From positions 1 through 6,396 of the forward strand of contig URNC01000117.1 in the NCBI GenBank assembly GCA_900549065.1: a DNA stretch of 6,396 nucleotides. Direction: 5' to 3'. Below the pieces are notes generated by a model. It saw only the letters and a list, made by a program, of their open reading frames with translations, had not been told where the DNA came from and did no database searches. This document shows, in pieces, positions 1 to 4,887 of the stretch (the stretch's first letter is position 1; each line of letters begins with the position of its first letter). The translations under genes and the position numbers were made by a program. The stretch comes from an uncultured Collinsella sp. (GTDB lineage: Bacteria > Actinomycetota > Coriobacteriia > Coriobacteriales > Coriobacteriaceae).

Positions 1-8
1 GATTAATG

Positions 9-50
9 GATAGAAACGGATGTTCTATCGGGACACACATTTTGTCCTAT
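9..50. repeat. Clustered inverted repeats at left edge (possible operator region)
   Basis: The first 166 bases contain no gene that I can support. Two dyads sit close together near the left edge. GATAGAA (9-15) pairs with TTCTATC (23-29) across a 7-nt gap, and GGACA (31-35) pairs with TGTCC (43-47), also across a 7-nt gap. A direct repeat, TGTTCTAT (21-28) and TGTCCTAT (43-50), recurs with a 22-bp period, about two helical turns. There is no T-run after either dyad on either strand, so a simple rho-independent terminator is unlikely. Repeated half-sites look more like binding sites for a dimeric regulator serving a gene off the left edge. What binds is unknown. The rest of the stretch (51-166) shows only short A/T runs and a GGCCGGCC palindrome near 152-159. 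Confidence 0.4.
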
Positions 51-166
51 AAGCCTTATTTCGGAAGTGCGGGGAAAATCGGAAACCTCTGAGCAAAACC
101 CATTTTTCTTGCAACAAAACGGCAGGTCGCAGATGCTCAAAAAAGGGGTCTGGCCGGCCGGTTGTT

Positions 167-1255
167 TTAGATCTTAAAAGGAATTGTCATGTCTTTAAGG
201 AGGTCATTGCACCAGCTGTAGTCGAGCATCCTCTTTCGGTGCATCAGATTTACCACAACTCCCGGGCAGTCTCCTCTATCCTGAGCGATACGCTGGATTT
301 TTGTCGAGGTCTTGCAGCCATGATAAGGCGAGAGACCCTCTGGTCCCATAAGGACCTCTCTTGCAAAGGCGTTGGCGCGCTTCTCGGATTCGCTCTTTGA
401 ACTTTGCTTTTCGTCAATGTAGCTAAGAGTGATTCCTACGTTCCCATCATTTAGAATGTGCCCGATTTCGTGGAACAGTGTCCAAATGATAAAGCCGTCT
501 TTTTTGCGCCTACCTGTCATCTGTATTACGGGGTTTCCGTCTTTGGTCCAACGCGTTATTCCATGTAGCGGAAATTGATCTGGCGCAGAAATGAACTGGA
601 GCGTGACGCCGCATCGCTCCAGTTGGTGCGTAATGTCCGTTAAGGTCATATCGTCTGTCGTTGCCGCGCGTTGTCTTAATGAGCTCAAAGAGGCTCTGAG
701 CGATACCTCGTTGTATGTTTTAGCCCCATTTGTTGTTGGCGTTTCGGCGCTTTCACCTAGCGAAATCCAAGCCATCATGCTTGCGGGGTCAACGGGTTTA
801 CCTGCCTCTTTTAACGTCGCAATGGAGGAGAAGACGCAATCGACGCCTTTCGCATAAGCATCTATGCTGCCGTAACCAACAACATTCAAAAAATCAGATA
901 CGAGCTTGCCGGGGTTTCTTTTGGTGGCGGTAGTGAACCCTTTGTCGCGAAGAAACTTTCCTAACGGCGGGGTGATGATGTCGGCGGAGCCTGCCATTTT
1001 TAGCTCATCTTCGAGCCTAGCTAGATCTTCACGGTACTTTGCCTCGAAGCGAATCCAGCTATCCCGGGGAATAGAGGTGACTCTTTCAAGCTTAATGGCG
1101 GTGTCCTGCGAGATGGGCTGCGTACCCTTTAGTATCCCGTTAACCGTTTTGCGGGAGATGCCAAGTCGGTCGGCAAGGGCCTGCTGCGTCATCTGCTCGT
1201 CATCTAGCCATTCTTGTAAATACATGCCAGGTGCAACCGCATAGTTGGTTCCCAT
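167..1255 (-). CDS. higA: HigA-like antitoxin: XRE helix-turn-helix fused to ImmA/IrrE-type zinc peptidase domain
   Basis: This 362-residue protein is probably the antitoxin and autorepressor of the HigB-like toxin encoded just upstream. Residues about 10-65 form an XRE/HigA helix-turn-helix; the motif QQALADRLGISRKTVNGILK holds the recognition helix. A linker and helical region follow (about 66-205). The C-terminal part (about 205-345) matches the ImmA/IrrE peptidase family. It has the zinc motif HEIGH at 262-266, preceded by TLF, and the family's downstream E..AN.FA signature at 291-298 (E291, A294, N295, F297, A298) followed by VLM. All expected metal and catalytic residues are present, so the domain could be active. 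Start choice: ATG at 1255 has AAAGGAAG (1270-1263) 7 nt upstream. The gene begins 21 nt after the toxin stop, so the two are almost certainly cotranscribed. It is AT-richer than the pel genes. Family assignment is strong; proteolytic activity is not shown by sequence alone. An alternative reading is a stress-response regulator of the IrrE/ImmR type, but the toxin partner favours HigA. Confidence 0.9.
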   Translation of the reverse strand: MGTNYAVAPGMYLQEWLDDEQMTQQALADRLGISRKTVNGILKGTQPISQDTAIKLERVTSIPRDSWIRFEAKYREDLARLEDELKMAGSADIITPPLGKFLRDKGFTTATKRNPGKLVSDFLNVVGYGSIDAYAKGVDCVFSSIATLKEAGKPVDPASMMAWISLGESAETPTTNGAKTYNEVSLRASLSSLRQRAATTDDMTLTDITHQLERCGVTLQFISAPDQFPLHGITRWTKDGNPVIQMTGRRKKDGFIIWTLFHEIGHILNDGNVGITLSYIDEKQSSKSESEKRANAFAREVLMGPEGLSPYHGCKTSTKIQRIAQDRGDCPGVVVNLMHRKRMLDYSWCNDLLKDMTIPFKI

Positions 1256-1276
1256 TGTTCTGCTTCCTTTATGTGC

Positions 1277-1609
1277 CTAGTGATAGTCTTCAATTGATAG
1301 AACTTTTACTGAGGATTCTTCGTCCGTTGTTTTTTCGACCTTAGTTACTTTCATACATCCGTTAATTGGCTCGACAATCATTCGATAATTCTTGTTTAGT
1401 TTTCCCGCCCATTGACCCTTTCTATCACCGCAAAGCTGATGCCATCTTCCGCATGGGTCTAGATTCTTTAGATCCTCCATCGAACTGGCTGTCTCTAATG
1501 CGTTGTGTCGGAGCTTTACACCCCTTGCGATGTCGGACCTATTTTTCTTGCACTTCTTTTCGTCGGTACATATTTCCTCGAGCCTTTTGTTGGCGTAGCG
1601 TATTTTCAT
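1277..1609 (-). CDS. higB: HigB-like toxin, RelE/ParE superfamily (type II toxin-antitoxin)
   Basis: The 110-residue basic protein resembles the HigB/RelE-type toxins that pair with HigA-ImmA/IrrE antitoxins. These are ribosome-dependent mRNA endonucleases in characterised members. Seen in the sequence: the N-terminal KIRYANKRLEEICTD segment typical of the group; a central RWHQLCGDRKGQWAGKL stretch (about 55-71) corresponding to the family's R.H.L.GDRKGQ motif; NYRMIVEP (74-81); and a C-terminal VLSIEDYH. H57, R63 and R76 are candidate functional residues. Start choice: ATG at 1609 fits where family members begin. The longest frame starts at TTG 1621, but that codon lies inside an operator palindrome and has no Shine-Dalgarno. 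For the ATG, the only AGGA (1613-1610) abuts the start codon, so translation may be weak. It is the first gene of a toxin-antitoxin operon, 21 nt before the antitoxin start. Confidence 0.87.
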   Translation of the reverse strand: MKIRYANKRLEEICTDEKKCKKNRSDIARGVKLRHNALETASSMEDLKNLDPCGRWHQLCGDRKGQWAGKLNKNYRMIVEPINGCMKVTKVEKTTDEESSVKVLSIEDYH

Positions 1610-1612
1610 TCC

Positions 1613-1631
1613 TGTAACCAATCGCGTTACA
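1613..1631. promoter_or_regulatory. Operator palindrome 1 (TGTAAC-N7-GTTACA), proximal to toxin start
   Basis: TGTAACCAATCGCGTTACA is a palindrome with perfect 6-bp arms around a 7-bp centre. It ends three bases before the toxin ATG (1609). It shares the same arms and the same spacing with a second copy at 1658-1676, and the centres agree partly (CAATCGC versus CGATTAT). Position and duplication fit binding by the helix-turn-helix antitoxin, the usual autoregulation of HigBA operons. Binding near the transcription start would block initiation. The binding protein is inferred. Confidence 0.75.
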
Positions 1632-1677
1632 TCATATTGTTCGTGTTCATCATATCATGTAACCGATTATGTTACAC
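1631..1677 (-). promoter_or_regulatory. Candidate promoter of the higBA-like operon
   Basis: Reading leftward, two copies of the -10-like hexamer TATGAT occur, at 1654-1649 and 1636-1631. The upstream copy has a weak -35 candidate, GTGTAA (1677-1672), at 17-bp spacing. The downstream copy has no convincing -35 element. Whichever is used, the two TGTAAC-N7-GTTACA palindromes cover the -35/spacer region and the region around or just after the start point. Such overlap is what a repressed toxin-antitoxin promoter should look like. The exact start site cannot be fixed from sequence. Confidence 0.4.
1658..1676. promoter_or_regulatory. Operator palindrome 2 (TGTAAC-N7-GTTACA), distal copy
   Basis: TGTAACCGATTATGTTACA repeats the proximal palindrome with identical 6-bp arms and 7-bp spacing. 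The two copies are 45 bp apart start to start, a little over four helical turns, so two dimers would lie on roughly similar faces of the DNA. This copy overlaps the best -35 candidate of the toxin-antitoxin operon. Recognition by the HigA-like protein is an inference from position and duplication. Confidence 0.75.
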
Positions 1678-1783
1678 GTATATTCCGCATTTGATTGGAT
1701 CTGTTTCGTTTTGCGCGTTCGCTTTCGACCTCAGGGCTTCTAAAAAAGTTCTTAAAACAGCCTTAAAGGCGTTCCAGCTCGCG

Positions 1784-1814
1784 TTGACAGCGTAAAATAC
1801 GCATGTTTGACTAT
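1784..1814 (+). promoter_or_regulatory. Candidate promoter of the pel operon with a palindrome in its spacer
   Basis: A perfect -35 hexamer TTGACA lies at 1784-1789. The nearest acceptable -10 is GACTAT (1809-1814), which leaves a long 19-bp spacer. A perfect short inverted repeat, GCGTA-AAA-TACGC (1790-1802), lies inside that spacer directly after the -35. An alternative -10, TAAAAT (1793-1798), would lack a good -35 partner. The leader to the first pel gene would be short, about 25 nt. I see no c-di-GMP riboswitch in this leader or elsewhere in the 1680-1846 stretch. Confidence 0.4.
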
Positions 1815-1846
1815 GACTAAAGTGGATTTTAGGGGAGGAGTGCGCC

Positions 1847-3985
1847 ATGGAGGTGCTGGTTGTTGGCAACACCGCATATGTTGACGATGACTTTTGCGCC
1901 AAGGCGTTCCCCGGGGACCACGTTAAGGTCGTCGCTGCTGCGGAAGCGCGCCGCGACGAGTCATTGCCCCATGCCTCGTGGAAAGAGCTTCTGCAACACC
2001 TGGAGCAGGCCTACGAGTTCGACCGCGTGGTCTACCTATCCAATTACCTTACCCCGCATACCGATATCGTGGGCGATATCGAGCTGCTGCGCTCGGTCTT
2101 TCGTGCGTGCGCGGGTCGCCGGGTCCAACTGCTGTATGTAGCGGGGCCCGCGGGTGCCGAGGGTGCCACCGACGCCGCGGGGCGAACGGGCAAGGGCGTT
2201 ATCGCGCGCGCAGCCAACGACCTGTGCCGCTACTACGCTGCTCGCGAGGGCGTTCAAACCAAGATCCTGCGCGTGCCGTTCCTGTATACCGCGTCTGCCG
2301 CGCTGGAGGATCCGTTTTTGGTGCCGCTGTTCGACGCGTGCTCAACCGGATCGGTCGCTCTGCAGGGCGCGCAGGATGCGGCGTTTCCCCTGCTGTGTGC
2401 CGAGGAGCTTGCGGTGCTGGTACGCCGTATCTTCGATAGCTGGGATGGTAACTTTGAGACGCTCGACGTAGCCGATACCTTCCATCACACTGCGGGTGAG
2501 GTGGGCGACGCCCTCAAGGCACTGTTCCCTGGCCTTGCCGTTGCCTATGGCGATTCTGCCGGCTACGCCATGCACGCCAGCGACGTCGCTCGCGTGCGCT
2601 ATGGCTGGTTTCAGCGCTACGACTTGCTGCGCGATCTTTCGACCATTCAAGCGCGTTGGGATGCTGGCCGCGCAAAGAAAGTCAACCCCTTGCGCGCCGC
2701 CATCGAACGCATTCAGATATGCTCGCTGCCTATTAAATGCCTGGAAACGGGCGCTGCCTGGGCGCTCTTTGAGCTGCTGGAGCTTCTGTTCTCACAATCG
2801 GCCCAGCTCAACGTGCTCGATTATCGCCTGCTCTACGTGGTGTTGATCGGCACGCTGTATGGCTTGGACTTTGGCCTGGTTGCGGCGCTGCTGGCGTCGG
2901 TGGGTTTGGCCGCGAGCTACTTTACTCAGTACGGCTATACCTTCCAGGGCCTGTTCTACGAGCCGTCCAACTGGCTGCCGTTTATTGCGTACTTTGTGGT
3001 GGGTGCCGTGTGCGGCTATGTGCAGCTGCGCAACAGCGAAGCCATTAGGGCGGAGCGCGATCAAAACGAGCTCGTGCGCAACCGCAATACGTTCCTTACG
3101 CAGCTCTACCACGACGCGATCGAGGATAAGCGCGCGTACAGGCGCCAGATCGTGGGTCGCCACGACAGCTTTGGCAAGATCTTTGCCGTGACGCAGGAGC
3201 TCGACGTACTCAACCCACGCGACATCTATCGCAAGTGCTGCGAGCTTCTGGGCGAGATTCTCGAGAACGATTCGGTGGCGATCTACCATGTTTCGGGCGG
3301 GGCATTTGCACGCCTGGTGGCAGCAAGTCCCGCGATTGCCGAAGATGCCGCACGCTCGCTCACGCTTGAGCAGCTTGCACCTCTTTTGGGCGACGGGGGT
3401 CGTTCGAACCTGTGGGTGAACCGCGAGCTGACGCCGGGGCTTCCCATGTTTGGATACGCGATCGAGCGCGACGGGGCACCCGCCGTGTTGATCTTTGTGC
3501 GTAGTGCGGCCGAAAACCAAATGACCCTCTATTATCAAAACCTGTTCCGCATCTTGTGCGGGCTGGTCGAAAGCGCGCTGGGCCGTGCCTTTGACTATGA
3601 GGCGGTGGCGCAGGATAAACGCTGCGTTGACGGTACTTGCGTGCTCAAGCAGGCTGCCTTTGGCCAAGAGCTCGCGGCGGAGCAGGCGCTGGCAGATAGC
3701 AAGATGGGGAGTTTTTTGCTCCTGCGCGTGGTACCGGGCATGGAGCCTGTCGGCGAGCTGGTGGGCGCAATCGGGTCGGCAATCCGCGAGAGCGACGCGG
3801 CGGGCTTGGTCGACGGCGACGTGCTCTACCTGCTTATGCGCCAGGCAAAGGCGTGCGATCTGCCCATTATCCGCGAGCGCCTGAGCGCAAAGCAGATTGC
3901 GGTGGAGCCCGTCGACGGCGAGGACATCGTGGAGCTGCTGCAGCACATCTCTTACACCGGTGACGGTGAGGGGGGTGCCGCTTGA
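1847..3985 (+). CDS. pelD: PelD-like c-di-GMP receptor with N-terminal degenerate SDR/epimerase domain
   Basis: The 712-residue protein is read as the membrane c-di-GMP receptor of a Pel polysaccharide synthase. Residues 1 to about 270 form an SDR-type Rossmann fold: an MEVLVVGN strand, D59-RVVYLSN, and LRVPFLY (141-147) as in extended SDRs. The glycine-rich loop is eroded, and the YxxxK position reads GVIAR (117-121), so it is probably not catalytic. About four membrane segments follow (roughly 298-316, 325-340, 341-359, 375-392), then a charged, likely helical linker (393-435). A GAF-like domain spans about 440-578. The C-terminal domain (about 585-705) is a degenerate GGDEF domain: DGDVL (656-660) replaces the active motif, while RESD (647-650), five residues upstream, keeps the spacing of the RxxD c-di-GMP inhibitory site. 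Pseudomonas PelD has the TM4-GAF-GGDEF core without the SDR part and is much shorter. Start: ATG 1847 follows GGGGAGGAG (1832-1840) by 6 nt. The stop overlaps the next gene by 4 nt. Confidence 0.82.
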   Translation: MEVLVVGNTAYVDDDFCAKAFPGDHVKVVAAAEARRDESLPHASWKELLQHLEQAYEFDRVVYLSNYLTPHTDIVGDIELLRSVFRACAGRRVQLLYVAGPAGAEGATDAAGRTGKGVIARAANDLCRYYAAREGVQTKILRVPFLYTASAALEDPFLVPLFDACSTGSVALQGAQDAAFPLLCAEELAVLVRRIFDSWDGNFETLDVADTFHHTAGEVGDALKALFPGLAVAYGDSAGYAMHASDVARVRYGWFQRYDLLRDLSTIQARWDAGRAKKVNPLRAAIERIQICSLPIKCLETGAAWALFELLELLFSQSAQLNVLDYRLLYVVLIGTLYGLDFGLVAALLASVGLAASYFTQYGYTFQGLFYEPSNWLPFIAYFVVGAVCGYVQLRNSEAIRAERDQNELVRNRNTFLTQLYHDAIEDKRAYRRQIVGRHDSFGKIFAVTQELDVLNPRDIYRKCCELLGEILENDSVAIYHVSGGAFARLVAASPAIAEDAARSLTLEQLAPLLGDGGRSNLWVNRELTPGLPMFGYAIERDGAPAVLIFVRSAAENQMTLYYQNLFRILCGLVESALGRAFDYEAVAQDKRCVDGTCVLKQAAFGQELAAEQALADSKMGSFLLLRVVPGMEPVGELVGAIGSAIRESDAAGLVDGDVLYLLMRQAKACDLPIIRERLSAKQIAVEPVDGEDIVELLQHISYTGDGEGGAA

Positions 3986-4887
3986 TCTCGCTTGTCGTTG
4001 CTGCCGTCTTGCTGCTGATTCATGCGCTGGTTTGCCTGATGCTGTGGACGCTCATGAAGCTGGGCCTGCTGCCGGTGCGCGGGCACATGCTGGCTGTGAT
4101 AGTGCTGGTGCCGCTGTGGGGCCCGTTGCTGGTGGTTCTGCTATCGGCCCGCAGCGCGGTGTTTGGCGAGGGGCTGAAAGAGTCTGCGCTGGAGTCGCTG
4201 CGCTTTAACGACGACCTGCATCGCAGCATCCTGGTGTACGACCGTGACGCCGATGCGGGCGTGGTCCCGCTCGAGGAGGCGCTCATCGTCAACGACCCGG
4301 CATACCGGCGCCGCCTAATGCTCTCCATGCTCACCGAGGAGCCCGACGCGTACCTGGCACAGCTGCAGGCGGCTAAGCTTAACGACGACGTTGAGGTGGC
4401 GCATTATGCCGCGACGGCGGTGGCGCAGATCTCCAAGGAGTCCGACCTTAAACTGCAACAGCTGGAGCGTGCCTTTAAGACGGACCCGAGCGCGCAAAAC
4501 CTCAACGAATACTGCGATTTTCTTGGTGAATACTTGTGCTCGGGCTTGGCTGAGGGGCGCGTGGCTCAGATTCAGCGCCAACAGTACGCGCGCCTGCTTG
4601 CGCGTCGCTGCGAGCGCGAGGATACCCTTGAGCTGCGCATTCGATACGCGACGGCGCTGGCCGATGTCGGACAGATCGACGAGGCGCAGGCCGTGACCGT
4701 CCAGCTGGTGATAGACGTGCCCGAGGAGCAGGAGGTTTGGATGCTTTGCCTGCGGCTGGCCGTGATGCGCCGCGACGGTGACGAGGTCCACCGTGTGATC
4801 GATGCGATTGACAAGCAACATGTGTATTTGAGCGCCGACAACCGCGAAAAGTTGGCGTTTTGGCGCGACGGGGAGGAGGCCAGATGA
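3982..4887 (+). CDS. pelE: PelE-like membrane protein with TPR/HEAT-like helical repeats
   Basis: This 301-residue protein is the likely PelE, a partner of PelD in the cytoplasmic-membrane Pel synthase complex. Two hydrophobic helices at about 2-25 and 36-55 are separated by a short loop (KLGLLPVRGH), giving a membrane hairpin. The remainder is soluble and almost wholly helical. Residues about 95-165 contain a HEAT-like unit (VAHYAATAVAQI near 139-150), and about 160-300 hold TPR-like helix pairs such as LRIRYATALADVGQIDEAQ (218-236). This TM2-then-repeats layout is that of PelE. Assignment rests on layout and neighbours more than on a motif. The start is taken as TTG 3982, because GAGGGGG (3968-3974) lies 7 nt upstream and the TTGA overlap with the preceding stop indicates translational coupling. 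The stop overlaps the next ATG (ATGA at 4884-4887). Confidence 0.72.
   Translation: MISLVVAAVLLLIHALVCLMLWTLMKLGLLPVRGHMLAVIVLVPLWGPLLVVLLSARSAVFGEGLKESALESLRFNDDLHRSILVYDRDADAGVVPLEEALIVNDPAYRRRLMLSMLTEEPDAYLAQLQAAKLNDDVEVAHYAATAVAQISKESDLKLQQLERAFKTDPSAQNLNEYCDFLGEYLCSGLAEGRVAQIQRQQYARLLARRCEREDTLELRIRYATALADVGQIDEAQAVTVQLVIDVPEEQEVWMLCLRLAVMRRDGDEVHRVIDAIDKQHVYLSADNREKLAFWRDGEEAR

Noticed and set aside
100..166. Rho-independent terminator after the antitoxin gene
   Set aside because: On the minus strand, TTTTTT near 140-145 is preceded by GGCCGGCC, but this cannot form a stem with a workable loop; no other stem plus T-run is seen.
1760..1770. Small hairpin GCCT-TAA-AGGC
   Set aside because: Only a 4-bp stem with a 3-nt loop and no T-run; too weak to call a terminator or operator.
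1505..1795. 96-codon plus-strand frame across the divergent region
   Set aside because: It starts inside the toxin gene on the opposite strand, lacks a ribosome binding site, and overlaps the operators and promoter.
1680..1846. Possible c-di-GMP riboswitch in the pel leader
   Set aside because: The expected GEMM-type conserved core and paired helices are not visible, and the predicted leader after the promoter is only about 25 nt.
1672..1902. 76-codon minus-strand frame from within pelD into the intergenic region
   Set aside because: No homology pattern; it overlaps the strong pelD start and its Shine-Dalgarno on the other strand.
2792..3946. 384-codon open frame on the minus strand opposite pelD
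   Set aside because: It lies wholly antisense to a gene with recognisable domains. Its translation is rich in His, Arg, Gln and Ala with no family pattern, as expected from mirrored codon bias in GC-rich DNA.
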